DNA of 40,954 nucleotides from an uncultured Eubacteriales bacterium (lineage in GTDB: Bacteria > Bacillota > Clostridia > Oscillospirales > Acutalibacteraceae): positions 1-40,954 of the forward strand of contig CAKRRH010000016.1 of NCBI GenBank assembly GCA_934394855.1, given 5' to 3'. Shown in pieces: positions 32,881-40,698 of this stretch; position 1 is the first letter of the stretch; every line of letters begins with the position of its first letter. The position numbers and the translations under genes were made by a program. Below the pieces are notes generated by a model. The model saw only the letters and a list, made by a program, of their open reading frames with translations. It had not been told where the DNA came from and did not search any database.

Positions 32881-33891
32881 ATGAAAATTTTGGCGATTGA
32901 ATCGTCCTGCGACGATACTGCGGTTGCAGTCACCGAAGGCAGAGAGGTGCTTTCAAGCTGCATTGCGTCGCAAGTGCCTGAACACGTGCTCTATGGCGGA
33001 GTTGTCCCCGAAATCGCATCTCGCAGGCACATTGAGGCAATCGGCTCGCTCTATAAACAAGCGCTCGAAAAGGCGGAGCTTACAATCGACGATATTGATG
33101 CTGTTGCTGTGACCTATGCGCCGGGACTCATCGGCTCGTTGCTTGTCGGAGTCGGATTTGCAAAGGGACTTTGCTTTTCTAAAGATTTGCCGCTTGTGCC
33201 CGTTCATCATCTTCGTTCGCACATTGCGGCAAATTACATTACTCACAAGGATCTGAAGCCACCCTTTTTGGCGCTTGTAATTTCGGGCGGTCACTCTCAT
33301 CTTATCAATGTAAAATCATATACCGAATATGAGGTTATCGGACGGACAAGAGATGACGCGGCGGGTGAATGTTTTGACAAAACCGCCCGTGCAATGGGAT
33401 TGCCGTATCCGGGTGGAATTCATCTTGATAAGATAGCCGAAAACGGCGATAATACGAAATATAAACTGCCGAAGCCTCATGTTGAGGGGTGTGAGCTTGA
33501 TTTCAGTTTTTCGGGTCTTAAAACTGCCGTCATTAACCTGATACATAATTCACAGCAAAAGGGCGAAGATCTTGATTTTAACTCGCTAGCGGCTTGCGTT
33601 CGCACGACCGTGACCGATATATTGCTTGACCGTGTTGAAAAGGCGTTTAAAACGGTGGATTATGATAAGCTTGTGATTGCAGGAGGCGTCTCGGCAAACA
33701 GCGAAATTCGCCGACGAATGACCGAACTTTGCAAGTCAATGGGCAAAGCGCTGTATTTGCCCGATCTGTCGCTTTGCGGTGATAATGCGGCAATGGTCGG
33801 AGCACAAGGGTATTACGAATATATGTCGGGTGTGCGCGGCGGACTTGACCTTAACGCATATGCGACAATGGATATTGCAACATTGAAATAA
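32881..33891 (+). CDS. tsaD: tRNA N6-adenosine threonylcarbamoyltransferase
   Basis: Transfers threonylcarbamoyl to A37 of ANN-decoding tRNAs, with TsaB and TsaE. The Kae1/TsaD landmarks are all there: IESSCDDTAVAV at the N-terminus, the metal-binding HxxxH in VPVHHLRSHIAANY (His110 and His114), LVISGGHSHL, GECFDKTARAMGLPYPGG, and VIAGGVSANSEIRRRM; GDNAAMVGAQG closes the fold. Length 336 is normal. GAAAGGAAAG precedes the ATG. Confidence 0.97.
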   Translation: MKILAIESSCDDTAVAVTEGREVLSSCIASQVPEHVLYGGVVPEIASRRHIEAIGSLYKQALEKAELTIDDIDAVAVTYAPGLIGSLLVGVGFAKGLCFSKDLPLVPVHHLRSHIAANYITHKDLKPPFLALVISGGHSHLINVKSYTEYEVIGRTRDDAAGECFDKTARAMGLPYPGGIHLDKIAENGDNTKYKLPKPHVEGCELDFSFSGLKTAVINLIHNSQQKGEDLDFNSLAACVRTTVTDILLDRVEKAFKTVDYDKLVIAGGVSANSEIRRRMTELCKSMGKALYLPDLSLCGDNAAMVGAQGYYEYMSGVRGGLDLNAYATMDIATLK

Positions 33892-33920
33892 CAGGATTTA
33901 AATTTTGAGAAGTGAAAATT

Positions 33921-34287
33921 ATGGAAGCGGAAAAATATTATAAACAAAAATTTGAGTCGTTGGACGAGAGCGTAAAGGGTTTGCCGATCATCAAAAAAGC
34001 GGCGATATGCAGTCTGGCTTGATGTGAAATTTTTGTGCGCAACCGAGGTTCTCAAAGACGGTGAAACCCCGAGCGATTATATTACTTGCTCATTTAACTT
34101 CAGGGGCGAAAAATTTTTCAAAACGGTCACAATGGAAAATGAGAATGTGGATGAAATTGATTATGATTTAGTCGAGCAATATGTCGATATTGCGGCAAAA
34201 ACGGCTGAATGTGCAAAGCTGACTAAGGCTGAATGCAAAATGTGCGGTGATGGAATCGGCGATGCACTAAAATCATTGTTTAATTGA
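33921..34287 (+). pseudogene. Small unknown protein gene split by a frameshift
   Basis: ATG 33921 opens a 33-codon frame (MEAEKYYKQKFESLDESVKG...) ending in TGA at 34020-34022. The neighbouring frame continues without a stop to 34287 (VKFLCATEVLKDGETPSDYITC... KMCGDGIGDALKSLFN). Read upstream, that frame gives AVWLDVKF, so removing one base near 34004-34008 would yield one ~121-residue protein. It is either a real one-base insertion, a sequencing error, or two tiny genes (a GTG at 34024 could start the second). Not recognised. Downstream of tsaD. Confidence 0.55.
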
Positions 34288-34298
34288 TAAACCATAAT

Positions 34299-34332
34299 AA
34301 ATCCCCGATACTGCGACAGTATCGGGGATTTT
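34299..34332. terminator. Bidirectional terminator
   Basis: AAATCCCCGATACTG-cga-CAGTATCGGGGATTT is a 15-bp stem between convergent genes, with T-rich flanks in the plus direction and a weaker one in the minus direction. Confidence 0.88.
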
Positions 34333-34333
34333 G

Positions 34334-34920
34334 CTATTCTTTCGAAATCGGGATACAGCCTATTATGAAATCGGATATATCTTCGATCGGGTCGGCGCAT
34401 TCATTTTTCAGCCAACAGGTGATCACCGCCAAAATTCCGTGCATATAAAACGAAAGCATATATTCCTCTTTGCTTTTCGGAACATTCAGCCGCCGCATTA
34501 TCGGGTAGAAAATATGTTTTGACATTTTCTCAATTTTTTCGTTTGATTCCATGAAGTTGTCATTTAAAAGAAAAGTCAAAACAGCTTTTGGTTGTCCTTG
34601 ACATATTGCAGATAGGGGATAAGATATTTCGGTGTGACAAGAATCAGCTCATTTTTCTCGCAGGTTTCAAGCCTTGAAATGAAATCGTCGGTTTCGACTT
34701 CATAATAGCTCAAAAACTGCGAAATTACATAATCAAGCGACTCGCTGAGCAAATCTCTTGTGTTGTCATAATGAAGATAAAATGTCGAACGGTTGACGCC
34801 TGCCGCTTTGCAAATTTCCTTGATTGTGATATATTCAAAGTCCTTTTCGCAAAGAAGTGATATGAACGCTTTGTCCATCTTCTCAGCGGTATTAAAATAT
34901 TTACTCTCCGACTTGTTCAC
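34334..34920 (-). pseudogene. TetR/AcrR regulator interrupted by a frameshift
   Basis: The N-terminal part (34576-34920) is a TetR helix-turn-helix: MDKAFISLLCEKDFEYITIKEICKAAGVNRSTFYLHYDNTRDLL. It stops at ...VKDNQKLF. The next frame starts at a TTG overlapping that TGA and carries the rest of a TetR_C-type ligand domain (IEKMSKHIFYPIMRRL, YMLSFYMHGILAVITCWLKN, DISDFIIGCI). One extra T in the TTTT run near 34578 would join them into a normal ~195-residue protein. It is thus a likely frameshift mutation or base-call error, or less likely translational frameshifting. The start overlaps the membrane protein gene upstream by 20 bases. Confidence 0.75.
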
Positions 34921-35563
34921 AAACCCTATCTCCTTTTTTAGAATGAACCAACATCATGATCGCGGTTGCAATCACGATTGCATAAACACATCCGCCCGTA
35001 ATTGTGTTCATCAGCCGCCTGAAGTTTTCGTCATTATTTGAGAAGCTTGCTATCATTGCGGTTTGAAGCGTAAGAACAGACATGACCGCCGAAACAAAAT
35101 TGATAATTTTCGAGGCGGAAATAATCGGGCTTTTCGATTTTCGTTGTTTTACCATATTGTAAACCGAAACCCCGAATGTGTAAAATGTATATATTGCCGA
35201 AACATAAATAATGTATCCGGGATATGAAAAGCCTGAATTTGTTCTCACCGTTAAATATATCATTCCGCCCATTGAAACATTGAGCAAAAACAAAAAGACG
35301 GCGGTTTTTCTGTAACAGTTCAGTTCATAGTCATAGTCCTTTGACTTTTTGCGAATCTTGATTGCCAAATATGCTTTCATAAACGCTAAGATAAAATAAT
35401 AAACGGCAACGGTTATGAACCAAATTGACGAATATATAATGCCCGTAATTGCACGAAAAACGGCATAGAGCAAGTTTACCGTCATTCCTCCGATTATCCC
35501 GAAGCTGTCTTTAAAGGCTTGATCGGAATAATAGCGTTCGATTATTTTGATTATGAAGCCCAT
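34901..35563 (-). CDS. Unknown multi-pass membrane protein
   Basis: A 220-residue protein with about six hydrophobic segments (VNLLYAVFRAITGIIYSSIWFITVAVYYFILAFM; AVFLFLLNVSMGGMIYLTV; YIIYVSAIYTFYTFGVSVY; FVSAVMSVLTLQTAMIASF; GCVYAIVIATAIMMLV). ATG 35563 (MGFIIKII) is five bases after the upstream gene's stop and is preferred to an earlier in-frame ATG inside that gene. It lies between a small membrane protein gene and the TetR gene, so the TetR protein probably regulated this unit. No family recognised. Confidence 0.72.
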   Translation of the reverse strand: MGFIIKIIERYYSDQAFKDSFGIIGGMTVNLLYAVFRAITGIIYSSIWFITVAVYYFILAFMKAYLAIKIRKKSKDYDYELNCYRKTAVFLFLLNVSMGGMIYLTVRTNSGFSYPGYIIYVSAIYTFYTFGVSVYNMVKQRKSKSPIISASKIINFVSAVMSVLTLQTAMIASFSNNDENFRRLMNTITGGCVYAIVIATAIMMLVHSKKGDRVCEQVGE

Positions 35564-35567
35564 TTCA

Positions 35568-35921
35568 TCATTTATCGCTGATCTCTTTTGCAAGCTCAAT
35601 GATTTCATAGGCATATTTCTGCTTGCCCTTAGCTATCATTTTTTTGTAAATCGGGTAGTTTATCGCAATCAGAATCATGCCGACAACGCCGATTATGATG
35701 CCGAGGACAAACGATGTCGTTGTGTTTGAGCCGATCTGACCCATTGCAAGGCACATTCCGACGCCGAGTATCAGCGCCGCAATAATACCTAACGAATAGG
35801 TAAATATTGTTGCGGGCAGCTTGGCTTTTTTGTCAAGCTTTTTGAGTGCAACCACCTTTGATGTGTCTTTGGGTGCATATTCATTTGCGATTTGCTGTGC
35901 GAATATTTTGTCTGTGTTCAT
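35568..35921 (-). CDS. Small 2-TM membrane protein, function unknown
   Basis: A 117-residue protein: a soluble N-terminus (MNTDKIFAQQIANEYAPKDTS), two adjacent transmembrane helices (TIFTYSLGIIAALILGVGMCLAMG; FVLGIIIGVVGMILIAINYPIY) and a charged C-terminal helix. Relatives with this N-terminus are common in Firmicutes. No catalytic motif supports any enzyme name. The ribosome-binding site AAGGAGG lies inside the descending arm of a hairpin that also ends the upstream helicase transcript. Confidence 0.75.
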   Translation of the reverse strand: MNTDKIFAQQIANEYAPKDTSKVVALKKLDKKAKLPATIFTYSLGIIAALILGVGMCLAMGQIGSNTTTSFVLGIIIGVVGMILIAINYPIYKKMIAKGKQKYAYEIIELAKEISDK

Positions 35922-35971
35922 AAAAAAACAGCCTCCTTAAACTTTGTAAGTTTATTATAAGGCTGTTTTTT
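35922..35971 (-). terminator. Helicase terminator overlapping the promoter and RBS of the next gene
   Basis: An 11-bp stem (AAAAACAGCCT with AGGCTGTTTTT, minus strand) with an inner AAACTT/AAGTTT hairpin is followed by seven T and then directly by the ATG at 35921. Its loop carries TATAAT (35958-35953), a possible -10 (weak -35 TTCGGT, 17-base spacer), and its descending side carries AAGGAGG. Read-through RNA would bury the ribosome-binding site; RNA started inside would not. Confidence 0.72.
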
Positions 35972-36021
35972 GTTTAACCGAACATCATAAATCAACAAAT
36001 GTGTTGATTTGAAAATAAATA

Positions 36022-38487
36022 TTATATTTTTTGAACTCCGGCGAAGTTTGCCATGATTTTTTTCGTTCCGACATCGTCAAAGGCGATTTCAAGCATGAAA
36101 TCGTTGCCCATTTTTGTAGCGTTAAGCACCATTCCTTCACCGAATACTTTATGTTTAACTCGGTCGCCCGATTTATATGACACGCTCGGTGCTTTGCTTT
36201 GCTGTGAAATTCGTCTGCCGCCTGTCATCGCCTTGAATTTAGCCGCCTCATTGCTCTTTGTGCCGCTGTAAGACGATGACGAATAGGACGACGAATACGA
36301 ACCCGAATATGACGAACCGTATGAGCCGGTTCGCTCGGCATATCGCCCGAATGAGCCGCTCTGTTTTGACATTGAATCCTCGTCGGTTTCAATATTTTCA
36401 GACGGCAGTTCGTTGACAAATCGAGATGGCTTGTTGTGCGTTGTCATGCCATATAACATTCGGCTTTTTGTATTCGTGATGCGCAGCTCCTTTTTTGCAC
36501 GGGTGATTGCGACATATGCAAGTCGACGTTCTTCTTCAATGTCGCTTTCTGTCACCGCTCTCATTCCGGGAAAGATGCCTTCCTCCATTCCGATAAGGAA
36601 TACGTTTGGAAATTCGAGTCCTTTTGCCGAGTGAATCGTCATGAGCACGACCTTGTCCGCGTTTTCGTCATAATCGTCAACATCGGTTATAAGTGCAACC
36701 TCTTCGAGATATTCCGACAAGCTCGGCTCGTCCGTTTCTTCCTCATATTGCTGAAGCATTGACGAAAGCTCATGAACATTTTCGATTCGCTCTGTGTTGT
36801 CCTCACTGTCGTTTTCAAGCGCCGTGATATATCCGGATTTTGCGATTACTTCATCAAAAAGCTCGCTCGGCGACATATCTTCGTTCATCTCAATGAGCGT
36901 TGAGATTGTGTTTGCAAATGTTTTCAGCTTGTTTGCAGCACGGCTGAGCTTCTCAAATTCATCTGCATGAGAGATTACATAATAGAGCGATTCACCGAGC
37001 TGATTTGCAATCGCTTCGGCATTGTTTATTGTTGTGTCGCCTATTCCTCTTTTCGGCACATTGATGATTCGCTTGAGCCTCAGATTATCCGACGGATTGT
37101 TGATTACGCAAAGATAACTCATCATATCTTTGATTTCTTTTCGGTCATAGAACCTCATTCCGCCGATAATTTTATATGGAATTGCCATTCTTGCAAAGGT
37201 TTTCTCGATTGTACCTGTCAGCGAGTTTAGCCTGTAAAGCACGGCATTGTCCGAATATGCCGCACCGTTTAATACATTTTTTAAGATTGTGTCTGCAACA
37301 TATTTTGCTTCGTTTCCTTCGTTATATGCCGTGTGGACCTTGACCTTTTCGCCGTCGCCGTTATCAGTCCAAAGCTGTTTGCCTTTGCGCTGGCTGTTGT
37401 TTGAAATAACCTCGTTTGCGGCATTCAGAATGTTGGTGGTTGAACGATAATTTTGCTCCAAACGAATCGTTTTTGCGTCTTTATATTGCTTTTCAAAGGT
37501 TAAAATATTTTCAACCGTTGCGCCTCTGAAACGATATATCGACTGGTCATCGTCACCCACAACACAGATGTTTTTATATTTATCCGCAAGCATTTTCACA
37601 AGAACATACTGCGCATGGTTTGTGTCCTGATATTCGTCTACCATTATGTATCTGAATTTGTCACGGTAATAATCCAAAATGTCGGGCTGTTGCTCGAACA
37701 GCTTGACGGTATTGACGATCAAATCGTCAAAGTCCATTGCGTCATTGTTCTGCAATGTTTGTTCATACATCTCGTAAACCGCCGCAATCAGCTTTTTGCG
37801 ATAGTCCTGACCGCATGAGAGCTTATATGTATCATAATCAATCAAAGCGTCCTTTGCATTGCTGATTTCGCTCATAATCTCACGGACAGGGAGATTTTTT
37901 TCATCAATATTAAGTCGCTTTAAGCAATCTTTAATCGTTCGTTTGGTGTCGTCGCTGTCATAGATCGTGAAATGAGAGGTGAAGCCGAGCCTGTCACCGT
38001 AACGGCGCATGATTTTTGCACAGGTTGAGTGAAATGTACTCGCCCATATATCTTCGCCGCCGTTTTCAATCATGTTGCAAAGACGCTCTTTAAGCTCGCC
38101 TGCGGCTTTGTTTGTAAATGTGATTGCGAGAATCTGCCACGGCTGAATTTTCGGTGTGCGCCATTGCTCAATATACGGCGCTTCATCGCTCTCGCCGTTT
38201 AAAAATGCTTCAATCTCCGAACGCTCATCGTCCGAAATCTCCGCCGTATCCTCAATGTTATATGCGTTGCCGTATTTTATCATATATGCAATTCTGTTGA
38301 CCAAAACGGTTGTTTTGCCCGAACCTGCGCCCGCAAGCACCAAAAGCGGACCGGACACCGTGGTCATTGCCTTAAACTGCATATCGTTCATTCGTGAAAA
38401 TTCTTTTTTAATAAGCTTTCGTTTCAGGGTTAAGTTGTCGTTTTGCAAGATTATATTTTGCCTTTCTTTTGTAGTTGATTTATACAT
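36022..38487 (-). CDS. pcrA: UvrD/PcrA-type ATP-dependent DNA helicase
   Basis: A superfamily 1A 3'-5' helicase for repair and replication-transcription conflicts, 821 residues. Motifs: Walker A LAGAGSGKTT, motif Ia ITFTNKAA, motif II VDEYQDTN, motif III GDDDQSIYRFRGA, motif IV RLEQNYRST, motif V TIHSAKGLEFPNVFL, motif VI VAITRAKKEL. An acidic insertion (about 75-110) separates the first two. After the motor a Ser/Tyr/Gly-rich linker (about residues 715-745) leads to a Tudor-like C-terminal domain (VKHKVFGEGMVLNATKMGNDFMLEIAFDD). ATG 38487 overlaps the thioesterase stop by eight bases; TTG 38448 behind AAAGAAAGG is an alternative start. Confidence 0.95.
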   Translation of the reverse strand: MYKSTTKERQNIILQNDNLTLKRKLIKKEFSRMNDMQFKAMTTVSGPLLVLAGAGSGKTTVLVNRIAYMIKYGNAYNIEDTAEISDDERSEIEAFLNGESDEAPYIEQWRTPKIQPWQILAITFTNKAAGELKERLCNMIENGGEDIWASTFHSTCAKIMRRYGDRLGFTSHFTIYDSDDTKRTIKDCLKRLNIDEKNLPVREIMSEISNAKDALIDYDTYKLSCGQDYRKKLIAAVYEMYEQTLQNNDAMDFDDLIVNTVKLFEQQPDILDYYRDKFRYIMVDEYQDTNHAQYVLVKMLADKYKNICVVGDDDQSIYRFRGATVENILTFEKQYKDAKTIRLEQNYRSTTNILNAANEVISNNSQRKGKQLWTDNGDGEKVKVHTAYNEGNEAKYVADTILKNVLNGAAYSDNAVLYRLNSLTGTIEKTFARMAIPYKIIGGMRFYDRKEIKDMMSYLCVINNPSDNLRLKRIINVPKRGIGDTTINNAEAIANQLGESLYYVISHADEFEKLSRAANKLKTFANTISTLIEMNEDMSPSELFDEVIAKSGYITALENDSEDNTERIENVHELSSMLQQYEEETDEPSLSEYLEEVALITDVDDYDENADKVVLMTIHSAKGLEFPNVFLIGMEEGIFPGMRAVTESDIEEERRLAYVAITRAKKELRITNTKSRMLYGMTTHNKPSRFVNELPSENIETDEDSMSKQSGSFGRYAERTGSYGSSYSGSYSSSYSSSSYSGTKSNEAAKFKAMTGGRRISQQSKAPSVSYKSGDRVKHKVFGEGMVLNATKMGNDFMLEIAFDDVGTKKIMANFAGVQKI

Positions 38488-38869
38488 GAAATCCGTTGAT
38501 TGTGACTTCGGCTATTTTGCTATCAAGATTATCTGTGACCGAAATTTCATAATAGCAGGCGGTTCTGCCGTCTTTTTTGCATTTGGCTTCGGCGAAAATG
38601 ACATCGCCCTTGGTTTTGCCCAAAAATGTTATGTTTGAACAAAGCGACACCGTCGGTGTGCCTTGCCAGTTCGAGGCAATCGCAAATGCAAAATCGGCAA
38701 GGGTAAAGGACACTCCGCCCATCAGGCTGCCCATTGCGTTTTTATGCATATCGCAAAGCGCAAGATGACATTTCGCATATTTATCGCCGATTTCATCAAT
38801 TTCACAGCCGCAATCGGTCGCAAATCTGTCGTTTTTAAATTTTTCTCTGACTTGCTCAATGGAATCCAT
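38480..38869 (-). CDS. PaaI-family hotdog thioesterase
   Basis: A 129-residue single-hotdog acyl-CoA thioesterase-like protein. The family motif is HKNAMGSLMGGVSFTLADFAFAIAS (about residues 41-65), with the catalytic-type Asp in TLADFA. The CDMH start and GRTACYYEISVTD are typical. Substrate is unknown (phenylacetyl- or other aryl/acyl-CoA in relatives). GAGG is its ribosome-binding site. It overlaps the helicase gene and follows the hydrolase gene by 48 bases, so the three may be cotranscribed. Confidence 0.88.
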   Translation of the reverse strand: MDSIEQVREKFKNDRFATDCGCEIDEIGDKYAKCHLALCDMHKNAMGSLMGGVSFTLADFAFAIASNWQGTPTVSLCSNITFLGKTKGDVIFAEAKCKKDGRTACYYEISVTDNLDSKIAEVTINGFHV

Positions 38870-38917
38870 ATATTATAACCTCATTTTTTGTTATTTTCCG
38901 AGTTATTATCTGCGATT

Positions 38918-39703
38918 TTATTTCAAAAATCCGTGACTTATCAGCCAATTTTTGCAAAGTACGGTCCACTGTGCGACATGAGGCAGTTCAGGAGCCAGTC
39001 CTAAACCGTGATGACCGTGTGGGAAAATGTGCAGTTCGCAGTCAAGACCGAGCTCATGATAACGCTCGGCAAGACAGAGCGAATTTCTTGAATCGACCAA
39101 ATTATCGTCAAGGGTCGTCCAGATAAATGCAGGAGGCATGTTGCTGCCTGCCGCTTTTTCGATTGAAAGACGCTCGATTAAATCTTTGTCGCCTTTTGTG
39201 AGATTATCACGGCTGCCTTCGTGAGTATATTGGCCCAGCGTAATCACGGGATAGCAAAGCACTAAGCCTGCGATTTTCGGAGAAATTAAGTCAATTTTGT
39301 CAACGCCCTCTGCTTCGTCGATTTTGTCTGTGTTGTCAAAAAGCGCAGTCATTGCGGCAAGATGACCTCCGGCAGACGAGCCGACGACAACGATTTTGTC
39401 GGGATTGATTTTATATTCGTCGGCATGAGCCTTGATGAATCTGACGGCTCTTCTTGCGTCAAGCGCCTGACAGGGATATGAATAGGGTGCAAGGCGATAG
39501 TTTAATACGGCGCAGTTAAGACCTAATGAGTTAAAATATTCGGCATAGCCTTTACCCTCATGGTCAGCCAAAATCGCATATCCGCCGCCCGGATAAATGA
39601 GCATGAGCGTATCGTTGTCAGTGTCGGTGAGATATAGCTCAAGGCTCGGTTCATTTTGTTCGCAACCATCAATTAAATATGGCGTTTTATCATAAATTGT
39701 CAT
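38918..39703 (-). CDS. Alpha/beta hydrolase, acetyl-esterase type
   Basis: A 261-residue cytosolic esterase of the BD-FAE/Aes-like alpha/beta fold. The oxyanion-hole motif is YPGGGYAILADHEG (about residues 38-51), the nucleophile elbow GSSAGGHLA (Ser about 109), the acid Asp in TTLDDNLVD and the His in FPHGHHGLG. Such proteins deacetylate sugars or xylan oligomers, which fits the carbohydrate-degrading GH3 nearby in the genome (inference). The frame reaches a TTG at 39718, but ATG 39703 has GGAG ten bases ahead. Divergent from the isomerase gene. Confidence 0.9.
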   Translation of the reverse strand: MTIYDKTPYLIDGCEQNEPSLELYLTDTDNDTLMLIYPGGGYAILADHEGKGYAEYFNSLGLNCAVLNYRLAPYSYPCQALDARRAVRFIKAHADEYKINPDKIVVVGSSAGGHLAAMTALFDNTDKIDEAEGVDKIDLISPKIAGLVLCYPVITLGQYTHEGSRDNLTKGDKDLIERLSIEKAAGSNMPPAFIWTTLDDNLVDSRNSLCLAERYHELGLDCELHIFPHGHHGLGLAPELPHVAQWTVLCKNWLISHGFLK

Positions 39704-39765
39704 GATTCTTTTCTCCAATGTTTAATAATTCATGTAGACATTTACGCAAAAATGTGGTATATAAT

Positions 39766-39794
39766 ATTATACATTCTAACATGGTTTAAGTAAA
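39766..39794 (-). promoter_or_regulatory. Promoter of the alpha/beta hydrolase gene
   Basis: Minus-strand TTTACT (39794-39789), 17-base spacer, TATAAT (39771-39766). The divergent isomerase gene must use elements in the same 120 bases; TATAAT-like sequences overlap here in both directions. Confidence 0.65.
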
Positions 39795-39827
39795 GTATAT
39801 TTTGGATTTTTTAAAGGAGATTTTTTG

Positions 39828-40571
39828 ATGAATAAATTATACATTCAGCTGTATTCGGTGAAAAAAGCACTTCAAAATGATTTTAAGGGAACACTCAAAG
39901 CTCTGTCAGACATGGGCTATGACGGAGTGGAGTTTTGCGGAAATTACGGCGAAATGACAGGTCAGGAGCTCTCCGAATATCTTGATTATCTCGGACTGAC
40001 GGCGGTTTCGGCTCATGTTCCTGTTGATGACATTTTAGATGATGAAAAATTTAAAATGCACGCAGATATATTATCAAAATGCGGTTGTATGTATATGGCG
40101 CACGGTTGGATCGACCCCGAAAAGACGGATCTGGACGAGTTTGCCGAAAAGCTTGAGGCGGCAACTGAAAAATGTGCAATGAACGGGTTTGTCTATTGCT
40201 ATCATACTCACGGAAAAGAGTTTGAGATAAAAGATAGCGACGGAGTTTCATATTTTGATAATCTCATGGAGAAAGCCGATTTGTGTATGCCCGAATTTGA
40301 TGTATTTTGGATGAAACACGCAGGCGTTGACATTGAGCAGTATCTTCGCAGATATGCCGGAAAGATAAATTTGCTTCATGTTAAGCAGATGAAGGACGAT
40401 GAATCAAAGGAAATCACATCGCTTGATAACGGCATAATCGATTTTGCGCCGATCGTGAAAACAGCAAAGAAATTCGGCACGGAGTGTTTTATCTATGAGC
40501 AGGATTACCCGACAACCGACGAGCTTTCCGATGCCAAATCAAGCATTGAATATTTTAGGACGCTCAAGTAA
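39828..40571 (+). CDS. Sugar phosphate isomerase/epimerase-like TIM barrel protein
   Basis: A 247-residue AP_endonuc_2/xylose-isomerase-like barrel: MNKLYIQLYSVKKAL at the first strand, GYDGVEFCGNYG, HVPVDDIL, YCYHTHGKEFE, PEFDVFWMKHAGVD, INLLHVKQMKD and CFIYEQDYP, which place the expected metal-binding Glu/His/Asp at successive strand ends. It most likely isomerises or epimerises a sugar, inositol or hydroxypyruvate-like substrate; the exact one is not known. AAAGGAG is nine bases before ATG 39828; the in-frame TTG at 39825 is ignored. Single gene, terminator at 40655-40698. Confidence 0.9.
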   Translation: MNKLYIQLYSVKKALQNDFKGTLKALSDMGYDGVEFCGNYGEMTGQELSEYLDYLGLTAVSAHVPVDDILDDEKFKMHADILSKCGCMYMAHGWIDPEKTDLDEFAEKLEAATEKCAMNGFVYCYHTHGKEFEIKDSDGVSYFDNLMEKADLCMPEFDVFWMKHAGVDIEQYLRRYAGKINLLHVKQMKDDESKEITSLDNGIIDFAPIVKTAKKFGTECFIYEQDYPTTDELSDAKSSIEYFRTLK

Positions 40572-40591
40572 TTTGTTAGAGAAAACTTTAT

Positions 40592-40625
40592 ACGAGGGGA
40601 ACTTTTTATAAAAAGGTCCCCTCGT
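40592..40625. repeat. Intergenic hairpin repeat, copy 1
   Basis: A 34-base nearly perfect palindrome, ACGAGGGGAaCTTTTT-at-AAAAAGgTCCCCTCGT (one mismatched pair). It resembles the element at 40829-40864 (copy 2), sharing GAGGGGA...CTTTTT and its complement. Probably a mobile or dispersed hairpin element. Confidence 0.65.
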
Positions 40626-40654
40626 GCTCCCTTCAAAAATTTTCTTTAAAAAAT

Positions 40655-40698
40655 AAAACAGAGGTACAGCGTTAGGATGGCTTGTACTTCTGTTTTTT
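40655..40698 (+). terminator. Terminator of the isomerase gene
   Basis: AAAACAGAGGTACA pairs with TGTACTTCTGTTTT (one wobble), 14-base loop, continuing into TTTTTT. Confidence 0.82.

Noticed and set aside
34020..34022. In-frame TGA in the small protein gene read as selenocysteine
   Set aside because: The frame before the TGA does not continue sensibly after it, while the neighbouring frame does; no SECIS-like hairpin is evident.
35568..35921. Enzyme names sometimes attached to such small membrane proteins, such as dihydropteridine reductase
   Set aside because: The protein is two membrane helices with short soluble ends and has no cofactor- or substrate-binding motif.
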